A stretch of DNA of 64,000 nucleotides from the NCBI RefSeq assembly GCF_016724845.1, contig NZ_CP068082.1, positions 4,836,001-4,900,000 on the forward strand. Reading direction: 5' to 3'. The notes under the pieces are model-generated. The model did no database searches. It saw only the letters and a program-made list of their open reading frames with translations, and had not been told where the DNA came from. The position numbers and the translations under genes are program-made. Source of the stretch: Sphingobacterium spiritivorum (GTDB lineage: Bacteria > Bacteroidota > Bacteroidia > Sphingobacteriales > Sphingobacteriaceae). This document shows, in pieces, positions 8,829-18,260 of this stretch; the first letter of the stretch is position 1, and each line of letters begins with the position of its first letter.

Positions 8829-10115
8829 ATGCGAATCGAAGATATACATTCGAGCGATTCCTCTGGCAAATTTCATCAAAAAGCATTGCAATGGGCGATG
8901 CAATTTGATGAAATTTGCTTCTTTAACTCCAATCAGTCAGCTGACGAATGGTCTTCCTTTGACTGTTGTCTGGCTGTTAAAGCTGTATCTCAATTTGTTG
9001 CAGACGGTACAGACACTTTTTTTAAAGCACAACATTTTATTGATCAGCATTCCGGAAAATTCATTCCCGGATTTCTTTCGTATGACCTGAAGAATGAAAT
9101 TGAAGATCTGACTACAGATAAAGCTGATTATCTACAGTTTCCCCCTGCTTACTTCTTTGTACCCGCTGTTGTCATCACCATAAAAAAGGGAAGCGTATAT
9201 ATCGAGGCTGAGGATCCGGAGCAGATTCTCAAAGAAATAGTGTCCCAGCAATATTTGCCTGAGACATTTAAATTTACAAATACGATCAAAGCGAGATGGA
9301 CAAAAGATGAATATCTGCAGGCGTTCGGACGTATTCAGTCTCATATTCAGCAAGGTGACCTTTACGAGGCAAATCTTTGTCAGGAATTTTATGCTGAAGA
9401 TGCTGTCCTGGACCCTTTTTTTGTTTACCAGCAATTGTCAGAGGCCTCTCCTACTCCGTTTTCTGCTTTTTTCAGAATGGGTGATCACTATATTTTATCT
9501 GCATCACCGGAACGTTTTATGGCTAAACGGGGAGATTTGCTTATTTCACAACCTATAAAAGGTACTGCGCCACGAGGTGCAACAGCAGCAGAGGACGAAC
9601 GCATTGTGCGTCAGCTGCAGGACTCTAAAAAGGAAATTGCAGAAAATGTAATGATTGTCGATCTGGTACGAAATGATCTGACACGAAGTGCTGTAAAAGG
9701 TTCGGTAAAAGCTGACCGCTTATTTGAAATACAGAGTTTCAGACAGGTTCATCAGATGGTATCTACAATTACTTGTCAAAAATCAGCCGATGTAACGGAT
9801 CTGGAGGCTGTAAAAAATACTTTTCCGGCAGGATCCATGACCGGAGCTCCGAAAATCGCTGCAATGAAACATTGTGAAGAAATCGAAAATACCCGCAGAG
9901 GATTATATTCAGGAGCAATCGGATACTTCTCACAAAACGGAGACTTTGATTTCAATGTCGTTATACGTACGCTGTTATATAATGCCTCCTCCCACTACAT
10001 CTCTTTCCACACCGGCGGTGCGATTACTAACCAGGCGGATGGTGAACAGGAATATGAGGAATGTTTACTGAAGGCCAAAAGTTTGTTAGATGCCCTCCAT
10101 ACATCTATAGCTTAA
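8829..10115 (+). CDS. pabB: Aminodeoxychorismate synthase component I (PabB-like)
   Basis: This 428-residue chorismate-binding enzyme acts in p-aminobenzoate/folate synthesis. The decisive motif is PIKGTAPRG (about residues 245-253): PabB carries Lys here, where anthranilate synthase TrpE has Ala. ENVMIVDLVRNDL and the C-terminal PAGSMTGAPK complete the chorismate/Mg site. No glutaminase (PabA) or aminodeoxychorismate lyase gene is adjacent, so it must pair with subunits encoded elsewhere. Its near-contact with purA suggests translational coupling in one nucleotide/folate operon. Confidence 0.9.
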   Translation: MRIEDIHSSDSSGKFHQKALQWAMQFDEICFFNSNQSADEWSSFDCCLAVKAVSQFVADGTDTFFKAQHFIDQHSGKFIPGFLSYDLKNEIEDLTTDKADYLQFPPAYFFVPAVVITIKKGSVYIEAEDPEQILKEIVSQQYLPETFKFTNTIKARWTKDEYLQAFGRIQSHIQQGDLYEANLCQEFYAEDAVLDPFFVYQQLSEASPTPFSAFFRMGDHYILSASPERFMAKRGDLLISQPIKGTAPRGATAAEDERIVRQLQDSKKEIAENVMIVDLVRNDLTRSAVKGSVKADRLFEIQSFRQVHQMVSTITCQKSADVTDLEAVKNTFPAGSMTGAPKIAAMKHCEEIENTRRGLYSGAIGYFSQNGDFDFNVVIRTLLYNASSHYISFHTGGAITNQADGEQEYEECLLKAKSLLDALHTSIA

Positions 10116-10185
10116 ATTATCTATACAAGAATAGTAGATAAAATTTCATAGCTCATTTATTTTTCTGAAATTTGCAGCGCATAAT

Positions 10186-10845
10186 ATGTCAGCTGTCTAT
10201 ATTGATATCCACACCCATAAGAGTGAAACCGTTACTTCCGGATCTGCTATCTGTCAGATACGCAGTATCGCGCTGAATAATGGCGAAACTGTAAATAGTG
10301 TGTGCGCTACAGCAGGGCTTCACCCCTGGTATCTGAATGATGGAGGAAGTGAAGGTGAACTGGCGCAACTTCGTACATTGCTTGATAATGGCAAACTTTT
10401 GGGAATAGGTGAATGTGGTATAGATAAGGTTATAGAAACGGATGTAAATATTCAGAAGGATGTATTTGCCGCTCAGGTGCAGTTGGCCACACAATATGAT
10501 AAACCTTTGATCATACATTGTGTACGTGCTTTTGAAGAAGTAATGCAAACCTTATCTTCCCAATTGTTTCAGGGAAAGGTTATTTTTCATGGCTATCAAA
10601 AGAATGAAATTATGGCTAAGCAACTGATTTCCAAAGGATATTATCTTTCATTTGGCAAAGCGGTCTTGAACGGAAGCATGGATAAGGTGCTGACTGAAAC
10701 ACCTGTAGACCGGATTTTTTTGGAAACAGATAACTCGCCTGTGGGCATTGATGAAATCTACGCTTATGTAGCGGGGGTAAAACAAATTGAATTAACAAAG
10801 TTTAAAGCATATATAATGCAGAATTATCATTCTGTTTTTGAGTAA
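10186..10845 (+). CDS. TatD family hydrolase
   Basis: This 219-residue metal-dependent hydrolase is of the TatD class (DNase/3'-exonuclease or related activity). The metal ligands are in IDIHTHKSE near the N-terminus, GIGECGID (about residue 80), IIHCVRAFEEV (about 107) and FLETDNSPVG (about 180). It is shorter than the usual ~255 residues and looks like the compact form common in Bacteroidota. The tcdA start codon follows 3 bases after its stop. A partial -7 box (GAAATTTG) lies about 15 bases upstream of the ATG. Confidence 0.88.
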   Translation: MSAVYIDIHTHKSETVTSGSAICQIRSIALNNGETVNSVCATAGLHPWYLNDGGSEGELAQLRTLLDNGKLLGIGECGIDKVIETDVNIQKDVFAAQVQLATQYDKPLIIHCVRAFEEVMQTLSSQLFQGKVIFHGYQKNEIMAKQLISKGYYLSFGKAVLNGSMDKVLTETPVDRIFLETDNSPVGIDEIYAYVAGVKQIELTKFKAYIMQNYHSVFE

Positions 10846-10848
10846 TTT

Positions 10849-11571
10849 ATGAAAGATTTGTCTTGGCTTTCACGTACGGAAGCGTTAGTAGGGCGTGAAG
10901 CATTGGAAAAACTGGCCAATTCGCATGTAATGATGCTGGGATTGGGTGGCGTAGGTTCATATGCGGCGGAGTTTATCTGTCGTGCAGGAGTAGGTAAAAT
11001 GACTATCATTGATGGCGATACGGTAGATCCTACCAATCGCAACCGTCAGCTGCCTGCCCTGTCTACCAATCACGGAGAGTCTAAGGCTGAGATTATGAAA
11101 GAAAGATTAATGGCCATTAATCCGGAGCTGGATCTGACAGTGATTCAGGACTTTATTATTCCCGAAAAAATACCTGCGCTACTGGATTTAAAACCGGATT
11201 ATTGTGTAGAAGCCATTGACAGCATCACACCTAAGCTGTTTTTTATTCGTCTGGCTCTGGATGCGAAAGTTCCCTTTGTCAGTTCTATGGGTGCTGGCGG
11301 TAAGGTAGATCCCACGAAGATAAAAATTGCAGATATCAGTCAATCGTACAATTGTAAACTTGCACAGCATATCCGTAAAAAACTGCGTAAGCATGGTATC
11401 CGAGATGGTGTCAAAGTTGCCTTTTCAACTGAATTGCCGGATAAGAATTCCTTACTCTATACCGATGGCAGTAATTTTAAAAAATCTGCTTACGGCACCA
11501 TGTCTTATTTACCGGCAGCATTTGGCGGAGCGATTGCATCAGTCGCTATTCGTGATCTGATGACAGTTTAA
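10849..11571 (+). CDS. tcdA: tRNA threonylcarbamoyladenosine dehydratase TcdA
   Basis: This 240-residue E1-like (ThiF/MoeB) enzyme cyclises t6A37 to ct6A in tRNA in an ATP-dependent reaction. The nucleotide-binding loop LGLGGVGSYAAEFICRAGVG spans residues ~31-50. Next come IIDGDTVDPTNRNRQLPAL with the adenylation Asp/Asn/Arg, and the central CVEAIDSITPK. The chain length agrees with TcdA and is shorter than ThiF-rhodanese fusions. It is coupled to the TatD gene upstream. Confidence 0.93.
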   Translation: MKDLSWLSRTEALVGREALEKLANSHVMMLGLGGVGSYAAEFICRAGVGKMTIIDGDTVDPTNRNRQLPALSTNHGESKAEIMKERLMAINPELDLTVIQDFIIPEKIPALLDLKPDYCVEAIDSITPKLFFIRLALDAKVPFVSSMGAGGKVDPTKIKIADISQSYNCKLAQHIRKKLRKHGIRDGVKVAFSTELPDKNSLLYTDGSNFKKSAYGTMSYLPAAFGGAIASVAIRDLMTV

Positions 11572-11608
11572 ATTTAAACTTCTGTTGCAAAACTAATATT
11601 TTTAGCAT

Positions 11609-11616
11609 TATATTTG
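11609..11616 (+). promoter_or_regulatory. Promoter -7 box upstream of the exonuclease/GIY-YIG gene
   Basis: TATATTTG fits TAnnTTTG. It ends 5 bases before the ATG at 11621, so transcription would begin at or just inside that codon. The second ATG at 11633 may therefore be the real start. Confidence 0.45.
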
Positions 11617-11620
11617 TGTA

Positions 11621-13030
11621 ATGGCTAAAACTATGAGTGTATCAGAAGGTCGTATTTATGCTATTGTCGATATTGAGACAACAGGAGGATATGCAGCAAA
11701 TAGCGGTATCACGGAGATCGCTATTTATCTGCATGATGGTCATCAGGTAATTGATTCGTATCAGACGCTCATCAATCCGCATAAGGAGATTCCTTATCAT
11801 ATTCAGATGCTTACAGGTATTACGCCTGAAATGCTGACGGATGCTCCCTCATTTGAAGATGTGGCTGCTGATATCTATTCCTTTTTAGAGAACAAGGTTT
11901 TTGTTGCTCATAATGTAAATTTTGATTATTCCTTTATATATGCCCACCTTAAGGCTTGTGGTTATCAATGGAAATCTCCCAAACTTTGTACTGTACGGCT
12001 GGCCAGAAACATTTTTAAGGGATTTTCTTCTTACAGTTTAGGTAATCTTTGCCAGCGTCTGGATATTCCGATTTCCGACAGACACCGTGCTGCCGGCGAT
12101 GCAAAAGCGACTGTCATTCTCTTTGAACGTATTCTCTCACAGGATACAGACGGGCTCATCGATAGTTTTCTGCAAACCCATGCCAAAGAACAGCTTCTGC
12201 CCACACATATCGATAAAATGGTGTTTGAACGCCTGCCTGCAAAACCCGGAATCTATATATTCAAAAATAATAAAGGCAAAATTATTTATGTAGGCAAAGC
12301 CATTAACATAAGAAAAAGAGTACTCAGTCATTTTACAGGAAATAACACTTCCAACAGGAGGCAATTATTTTTGAAGGAAATCTTTGATATTGATTTTGAA
12401 GAATCCGGAACGGAATTAATGGCCTTACTCATGGAATGCCAGCTGATCAAAAAACATTGGCCTGCATACAATCGGGCTTTGAAACAATATGAACCAAAAT
12501 TAGGTCTGATGATCTACGAAGATATTAATGGCTATATGCGACTGGCTGTTACGAAAGTTACAAAGGGAATTTCATGCATTCGTTATTTTGAACGTCCGTA
12601 CGATGCCAATCAGATGCTACTTAAGCTTATTCAGGATTTTGATCTCAATCCCCTGCTTTGCGCTTTCTATTCTGACAAGACTGCCTCCGCCCACGGAAGG
12701 CAGGTGGAATCCAGATATATGGAAACAGAAGATGTCGTGCAGTATAATGATAAAGTAACATTAGCTTTAGATTCACTGGCCATGGAAAAGAAAAGTTATG
12801 TTTTGATTGATCAGGGCAGACATGCTGAAGAAAAGAGTTATATATATGTAAAGGAAAATAACCTCTATGCCCTCGGTTTTCTGGATCAATACCACGAAAG
12901 TCAGCAGATCGAAGATATCATTAGTAAAGAAGATCGCTGCGTTAGTAATTATTATATGATGCAGTTAGTGGAACAGTTTGCAGAAAAAAATCCGCATAAA
13001 CTTTTGTTGTCTGATCTTCATATAAGTTAA
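11621..13030 (+). CDS. DEDDh exonuclease - GIY-YIG endonuclease fusion (DNA Pol III epsilon/Cho-like)
   Basis: This 469-residue DNA-repair-type protein has two nuclease domains. Residues ~10-175 form a DnaQ-like 3'-5' exonuclease with the acidic set DIETTGG, HNVNFDYSF and DRHRAAGDA (DEDDh class). Residues ~200-290 form a UvrC/Cho-type GIY-YIG domain with KPGIYIFKNN, IIYVGKA and IRKRVLSHF; the conserved Glu falls in SGTELMALLMECQLIK. The C-terminal ~170 residues have no motif I recognise. The same order is known in many Bacteroidota and actinobacterial proteins annotated as exonuclease/UvrC-like. It lacks the UvrC helix-hairpin-helix and RNase H parts, so Cho-like incision is an inference. Confidence 0.85.
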   Translation: MAKTMSVSEGRIYAIVDIETTGGYAANSGITEIAIYLHDGHQVIDSYQTLINPHKEIPYHIQMLTGITPEMLTDAPSFEDVAADIYSFLENKVFVAHNVNFDYSFIYAHLKACGYQWKSPKLCTVRLARNIFKGFSSYSLGNLCQRLDIPISDRHRAAGDAKATVILFERILSQDTDGLIDSFLQTHAKEQLLPTHIDKMVFERLPAKPGIYIFKNNKGKIIYVGKAINIRKRVLSHFTGNNTSNRRQLFLKEIFDIDFEESGTELMALLMECQLIKKHWPAYNRALKQYEPKLGLMIYEDINGYMRLAVTKVTKGISCIRYFERPYDANQMLLKLIQDFDLNPLLCAFYSDKTASAHGRQVESRYMETEDVVQYNDKVTLALDSLAMEKKSYVLIDQGRHAEEKSYIYVKENNLYALGFLDQYHESQQIEDIISKEDRCVSNYYMMQLVEQFAEKNPHKLLLSDLHIS

Positions 13031-13505
13031 GGAGAATGGATTATTGGATTCTTTAGGGGCACAAGCAACATGCTTGCGCCAGAGAAAGCTTTTATTTTAC
13101 ATATCTAGCGCAGGCATTAACGTAGCGGTGCTTATACCTTTTAATAGTATTGCCGGTGAGGACACCGGCAAACGCATTTCGTTCGATCGTTGGTATTATG
13201 ACCAAGAATTTAGCATAAGTTCGCCTTTATCTTTAGTATCCGCTGTCCCGATATATCGGGACAGCTCTTTATGATGGAGAGAGAAGAATATTCCGGTTAA
13301 ATCTCTATTATCTCTTCAGTATGAGTATGGTGCTTGAATCTTTTTCAATAATGTCAAACTCTCTCTATGCGTCAGTTGGTGTCCTGACCAACTGTAACAC
13401 ATACGGTATTGCAAGCTTTTTCTGGCAGGCATTAGCGTAGCGGTGCCTGGGCTTTAATTTTAGAGGAACAAGCGATCGCTTGCGCCAGACTAAAGATTCA
13501 GGTCT
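13031..13505. repeat. Gene-free cluster of REP-like palindromes
   Basis: These 475 bp between two convergent genes carry several palindromes and no credible gene. GGCACAAGC..GCTTGCGCC at 13058-13080 is repeated in the same orientation at 13465-13486. CAGGCATTARCGTAGCGGTGC at about 13111-13131 recurs at 13426-13446 with a better closing CCTG. GCCGGTGAGGACACCGGC followed by AAACGC at 13152-13175 is a forward REP. An inverted copy of the same type starts GCGTCAGTTGG at 13369-13394. A perfect 24-bp palindrome centred on CCCGATATATCGGG lies at 13242-13265. The last two REP units match the palindromes of the 22.7-23.5 kb array. Confidence 0.8.
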
Positions 13506-14789
13506 TTACCCTTTTAACTGTCCGACAACTACTTTTATAAGATCTTCTTTTCTGAAATATTGTTTTGCTATTTCAAGTACACGTTCGGTTGTCATGGTCT
13601 TCACTACTTCCGCGTAACGATCATAATAGTCCAGCGTCATTCCTGAGAAATACACACTTTTGAACTTATCTGCATGTGAAAATATACTTTCCAGACTGCC
13701 CAGCATAGAGCCCAGCATATAATTTTTAACTACGGCTAACTCTTCTTCTTCCGCCTGCTCCGTACACAAGATATCCAGCTCTTTATCAATCTCTGCTAAA
13801 GTCTGGCTGGTGACATCCACTCCTACTTCAGAAGCAATCGTAAAGAACCCGGAAAATTTGAGACTGGCCACTGCTGAACCAATGCTATAGGTATAGCCCT
13901 TTTCTTCACGGATATTACGCATCAGTCGCGAACCGAAAAATCCGCCCAATAATGTATTCACAACTTGCACAGCCGGGAAGTCAGGATGTGTGCGGTTAAT
14001 CATCGGATATCCCAGACGAATTGCGGATTGTAATGCATCTTTTTTATTTTCTACAATAAGCTGACCGTTACTGGTCTCTAATACGGGCTTTTGCTGAGCA
14101 ACTATTACCGTATCGGAATGCCATTCCTCTCCAAAAAGTTGGCTAACCCGCTCTATAAGAGATTCACTAACATTACCTGCAATAAACAGTGTACAGTTTT
14201 GAGGTAAAATCTGCTGATCATAAAGATGAAGCAGATCCGTTCTTGAAATGGCATCATAAGCCTGAGCTGTAGGTACATTTCCATATCGGTTATCTCCGAA
14301 TACAGCAGTATAAAACAATCTCCTTGCTACAAAATCATTCTTCTGAAGAGAGATGCTTAATGTTTGTTTGTTATTCTGTATGTACGTATCCAGCTCATGT
14401 TGTGGAATCGTCGCTGCAGTCAGGATTTCTTTAATAAGGGGCAGCAGCTTATCCACATGCTTATTCAGGACATACAAGGTCAGACTGGTCTGATCGTAAC
14501 TATACTCCGGAATCAGATATGCACCATAGAAATCCACCTGTTCTGCTATCTGCGCACTTGACAACCGAGTAGTACCTTCCTTAAGCATTGCACTCAGTGT
14601 AGTATTCAGTAAAGGATTTTCAGACTTGTCATAAATATTGTTGAAGATCCATTCCAGGCGTACTAATTCCTGATCCGGATTATGAAACAGAAATGTTTTA
14701 AGTCCATTATCAAATGTCAGAGATTCAGGATGTACAAGATCAATACCGGCAATAGTATTGAATGAGGGAGCAAAAGATCTGTTAAGCAT
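13506..14789 (-). CDS. M16 (insulinase/MPP) family protein, inactive-type subunit
   Basis: This 427-residue protein has the two-lobe M16 fold but no HxxEH zinc motif at the expected place near residue 60. It retains the C-terminal lobe signature NIREEKGYTYSIGS with the conserved Arg/Tyr that close the site in trans. In M16B pairs the HxxEH subunit cuts and this type completes the chamber. It overlaps the active-type gene by 8 bases (14782-14789), which favours equimolar translation. No signal peptide is evident. Confidence 0.88.
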   Translation of the reverse strand: MLNRSFAPSFNTIAGIDLVHPESLTFDNGLKTFLFHNPDQELVRLEWIFNNIYDKSENPLLNTTLSAMLKEGTTRLSSAQIAEQVDFYGAYLIPEYSYDQTSLTLYVLNKHVDKLLPLIKEILTAATIPQHELDTYIQNNKQTLSISLQKNDFVARRLFYTAVFGDNRYGNVPTAQAYDAISRTDLLHLYDQQILPQNCTLFIAGNVSESLIERVSQLFGEEWHSDTVIVAQQKPVLETSNGQLIVENKKDALQSAIRLGYPMINRTHPDFPAVQVVNTLLGGFFGSRLMRNIREEKGYTYSIGSAVASLKFSGFFTIASEVGVDVTSQTLAEIDKELDILCTEQAEEEELAVVKNYMLGSMLGSLESIFSHADKFKSVYFSGMTLDYYDRYAEVVKTMTTERVLEIAKQYFRKEDLIKVVVGQLKG

Positions 14790-16035
14790 GAATAAGTTCC
14801 GGTTTAGCGTGATAAATAAGTGTAGAGGAGTTTTCTTCTCTGAAGATCTGATTAGCTTGCGCTCGAACTTCAGCAGCCGTTACGGTCAAATATTTCCCAA
14901 TTTCGACATTGTAAAGATTTCCATCACCAAGTAATTCGTAATAAGCCAGATTCATGGCTTTATCCAGAATAGAAAGTTCAGCAAATACTAAAGTCGATTC
15001 GATCTTGTTTTTCACTTTTTCCAATTCTTCGGCACTTACTTCCGTATTTTTCAGGAAGGTAAGTTGCTCCCAGATTGCAGCTTCAGCTTCGGCAGTGGAA
15101 ATACCCTCGCTGGGTTTACCCTCGATAACAAACAGATTGTCATCGATACTTCCGGTAACATAGGCATTGATTTCACTGAATATTTTCTTCTCTTTAACCA
15201 GTTTTCGAAATAGTCTTGAAGAAGATCCACGGGATAATATATCTGATATCAGATCCATAGCCTGATATTCTGATGATAATCTGTTGGGACCGTGAAAGAC
15301 CATGTGTACGGCATCCACCGGAACATCGGCTTCTACTTCCAGTCTGCGTGCTGCAGTCTGCACAGGTTCGGATGGCAGATTCCGGTTATACTTTTGTCCG
15401 GAAGGAATATCCCCAAACCATTTATCGGTCAGTTGCTTTACCTGCTCGAAGGTTACATCTCCCGACACGACCATAATTGCATTAAGCGGATTATAATGTT
15501 TTGTAAAAAACGCCTTCACATCTTCTATCCTTGCTTCTTCAATATGTGAAATCTCTTTACCAATAGTCGCCCATTTATAAGGATGTACCTGGTATGCAAG
15601 CGGTCTCAGTTTGAGCCAGGCATCACCATAGGGTTGGTTGAGGTAACGCTGTTTAAACTCCTCAACAACAACCTGTTTTTGTACATCAAGACTTTGTTCT
15701 GAAAATGCAAGACTCAGCATGCGGTCAGACTCGAGCCAAAATGCAGTCTCAATATTTACTGCCGGCAGAGTGATGTAATAATTTGTAATGTCATTGGATG
15801 TAAAGGCATTATTTTCACCACCTACTCTTTGCAAAGGCGTATCGTAGTTGGGAATATTGACTGATCCGCCAAACATCAGGTGCTCAAAGAGATGAGCAAA
15901 TCCTGTCTGCTCCGGAGATTCATCCCGTGCACCGACATCGTATAGAATATTGACACAGGCCATTGCTGTGTTATGGTCTTCGTGTACCAATACACGGAGT
16001 CCGTTATCAAGTACAAATTTTTGAAATTTGATCAT
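14782..16035 (-). CDS. M16 family zinc metallopeptidase, catalytic subunit
   Basis: This 417-residue processing peptidase-like enzyme has the inverted zinc motif HLFEHLMFGG at about residues 48-57 (HxxEH), and a distal Glu about 76 residues later completes the site. The other family blocks are present: NNAFTSNDITNYY, VVVEEFKQRY and a glycine-poor C-terminal lobe. It lacks the Arg/Tyr loop found in its partner, which is typical of heterodimeric M16B pairs. It sits 19 bases after hemF and overlaps its partner, so it belongs to the gpsA-hemF-M16-M16 run. Confidence 0.92.
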   Translation of the reverse strand: MIKFQKFVLDNGLRVLVHEDHNTAMACVNILYDVGARDESPEQTGFAHLFEHLMFGGSVNIPNYDTPLQRVGGENNAFTSNDITNYYITLPAVNIETAFWLESDRMLSLAFSEQSLDVQKQVVVEEFKQRYLNQPYGDAWLKLRPLAYQVHPYKWATIGKEISHIEEARIEDVKAFFTKHYNPLNAIMVVSGDVTFEQVKQLTDKWFGDIPSGQKYNRNLPSEPVQTAARRLEVEADVPVDAVHMVFHGPNRLSSEYQAMDLISDILSRGSSSRLFRKLVKEKKIFSEINAYVTGSIDDNLFVIEGKPSEGISTAEAEAAIWEQLTFLKNTEVSAEELEKVKNKIESTLVFAELSILDKAMNLAYYELLGDGNLYNVEIGKYLTVTAAEVRAQANQIFREENSSTLIYHAKPELIHA

Positions 16036-16054
16036 AAATTTTTAATAATGAATA

Positions 16055-16951
16055 TTAAACCCAGTCGATACCCTTTTTAAGTAAGGAAAGTGTTTCTTCT
16101 TCTTTTGATCCAGGCTGCGCTTTAAAATCATAAGCCCAGTTTGCCTGTGCAGGTAAACTCATCAGAATAGATTCGATGCGACCATTGGTCTCTAATCCGA
16201 ATTTTGTACCGGCGTCATATACCAGATTAAATTCAACATATCGACCTCTTCTAAGCATCTGCCAGTTCTTTTGTTCTTCTGAATAGCTTTCATGACGATG
16301 TCTGTTCGTTAATTCAGCATACACACCCGCAAAAGTACGTCCCAGATCGCAGGAAAAATCAAAGATCTGTTCATATGACATATTGGTTTTTTCAGGAGTA
16401 AGGCGGTCATAGAATACACCACCTATTCCCCGGGTTTCCTCCCTGTGACGGATAAAAAAGTAATTATCTGCCCAGGTTTTAAATTCAGAATAAAAATCAG
16501 GATTGTGTTTGTCACATACAGCTTTCAATGTCTGATGAAAATGTTGTGCATCTTCCTTATAGACATAATGAGGTGTAAGATCTATACCTCCGCCAAACCA
16601 TCTGGTTTGTTCGTTCATTTCGAAGTATCTGATATTCATATGAATAATAGGTACTAACGGATGATTAGGGTGAAGTACAATGGAAACTCCTGTTGCAAAA
16701 AACTGATCATCCTCGACTCCAAAAGCCTTTTTTACAGGCTCCGGAAGCGTACCGTGAACTGCAGAAAAATTTACACCGCCTTTTTCTATCAAATTGCCTC
16801 CCTGTATAATACGGGTACGGCCACCGCCTCCTCCGTCACGTTGCCACAATTCCTCCTGAAATTTAGCGCCACCATCCAACACTTCCAAAGCATCGGTAAT
16901 TTCCTGCTGAATAGACTTATATGTTTCGGCTATCTGTTCTTTCGTTATCAT
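16055..16951 (-). CDS. hemF: Oxygen-dependent coproporphyrinogen III oxidase HemF
   Basis: This 298-residue enzyme carries out the aerobic oxidative decarboxylation of coproporphyrinogen III to protoporphyrinogen IX in heme synthesis. The family blocks are GGGGGRTRII (about residues 40-49), FFATGVSIVLHPNHPLVPIIH, FGGGIDLTPHYV, RGIGGVFYDRL and the C-terminal RRGRYVEFNLVYDAGTKFGL with RIESILMSLP. All are well conserved and the length is normal. It is 8 bases downstream of gpsA. Its presence marks an organism that respires oxygen. Confidence 0.97.
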   Translation of the reverse strand: MITKEQIAETYKSIQQEITDALEVLDGGAKFQEELWQRDGGGGGRTRIIQGGNLIEKGGVNFSAVHGTLPEPVKKAFGVEDDQFFATGVSIVLHPNHPLVPIIHMNIRYFEMNEQTRWFGGGIDLTPHYVYKEDAQHFHQTLKAVCDKHNPDFYSEFKTWADNYFFIRHREETRGIGGVFYDRLTPEKTNMSYEQIFDFSCDLGRTFAGVYAELTNRHRHESYSEEQKNWQMLRRGRYVEFNLVYDAGTKFGLETNGRIESILMSLPAQANWAYDFKAQPGSKEEETLSLLKKGIDWV

Positions 16952-16959
16952 GTAAAAAA

Positions 16960-17961
16960 TTAGGTTAAGGAATCTGCAAGGACTTTGATTGTTGGTAATG
17001 CCGGTTTTTGCTGATACAGGATTTTGTATACGGCATCACATATAGGCATCTGAAGGTTGAATTTTTGAATAATCCGCTGTATACAGGCTGAAGCATAGTA
17101 ACCTTCGGCTACCATATTCATCTCTAATTGAGCAGATTGTACACTATAACCTTTACCTATCATATTGCCAAATGTCCGGTTACGGCTGAATTGGGAATAA
17201 GCAGTTACCAGAAGGTCTCCCAAATAGGCTGAATGATTGATATCTCTTGGCTGAGGATCAATAACATCCACACAGGTTTCCATTTCACGGATTGCATTCG
17301 AAACAAGGACAGCCTGAAAATTGTCTCCAAATCCCAGGCCATGACATATACCACCAGCTAAAGCATATATATTCTTAAGCACAGCACCATATTCTACTCC
17401 AAAAATATCAGCGGAGATAATAGTCTTGATATATCTGTTCCTTAAAAATTTAGCCATTTCTTCAGCATGATCCAAATTTTTAGAGGCCAGAGTAAGATAT
17501 GACAGCTTTTCCAGCGAAACCTCTTCAGCATGGCAAGGTCCTCCTACGACAACAATATTCTCTAGCGGAACATGATAATATTCCATCAGATATTCCCCTA
17601 CAACCAGATTGGCATCCGGGACGATACCCTTAATGGCAGATACTATAATTTTATTTTCAAAATCCTCTGGTTTAACATCTTTTAATGCAGCTTTAAGATA
17701 AGCTGCCGGTGTATTTAAGATCACAATATCCGAACGTCGGATAAGCTCTGCAGCATTGGTAGAAATTTGTTCCGCTGACAATTTAACTTCTACAGCACTC
17801 AGATAAGTTGGATTATGCTTGTATTCCAATATATATTCCAGATCTTCTTGCTTACGAATCCACCATAAAATGGTTTTATCCAACAGATTATCTGTCAGCA
17901 TCTTAATCATAGCTGTAGCCCAACTCCCACTGCCGATAACACCTATTTGTTTGTTTTGCAT
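16960..17961 (-). CDS. gpsA: NAD(P)H-dependent glycerol-3-phosphate dehydrogenase GpsA
   Basis: This 333-residue cytoplasmic enzyme reduces dihydroxyacetone phosphate to sn-glycerol-3-phosphate for phospholipids. The Rossmann loop GVIGSGSWATAMIKML is at residues ~7-22. SAIKGI, VVGGPCHAEEV and GVEYGAVLKNIYALAGGICHGLGFGDN carry the catalytic Lys. GDLLVTAYSQFSRNRTFG is the substrate-binding block. It heads the minus-strand run. A TATATTTG -7 box reads toward it at 18003-17996. Confidence 0.96.
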   Translation of the reverse strand: MQNKQIGVIGSGSWATAMIKMLTDNLLDKTILWWIRKQEDLEYILEYKHNPTYLSAVEVKLSAEQISTNAAELIRRSDIVILNTPAAYLKAALKDVKPEDFENKIIVSAIKGIVPDANLVVGEYLMEYYHVPLENIVVVGGPCHAEEVSLEKLSYLTLASKNLDHAEEMAKFLRNRYIKTIISADIFGVEYGAVLKNIYALAGGICHGLGFGDNFQAVLVSNAIREMETCVDVIDPQPRDINHSAYLGDLLVTAYSQFSRNRTFGNMIGKGYSVQSAQLEMNMVAEGYYASACIQRIIQKFNLQMPICDAVYKILYQQKPALPTIKVLADSLT

Positions 17962-18260
17962 ACTATTTCGTTAATTTCTTTCAAATTTAACGCTACAAAT
18001 ATACTCAATTAAAAACGGAAACAGTCTATTTGATGCTTTGCTGTGCCGGGTGTATAGACGTCGTGTACAATGTTATTTTAACCATAGCGTCCAAGTATTT
18101 CATATCCAGCGAATAAGAGATATGAGGGATTATAAAGATTTTCACATAGCAGTTATGATGATTGTATATGCGAAAAAGAAACAATGATATGGAATGGCAA
18201 TTAATAAATTACCATTCCGGATAAATACTGTAACTGTTGCCTGCAAACAGCTTACTGATA
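17962..18260. other. Gene-free spacer between gpsA and the SRPBCC gene
   Basis: Apart from the -7 box for gpsA near 18003, I see only a weak dyad (AATGGCAATTAATAAATTACCATT) around 18193-18216. There is no ORF or stable hairpin with a U-tract. Confidence 0.5.

Noticed and set aside
13044-13274. 76-codon ORF between the exonuclease and M16 genes
   Set aside because: It runs through several palindromes and repeats and looks non-coding.
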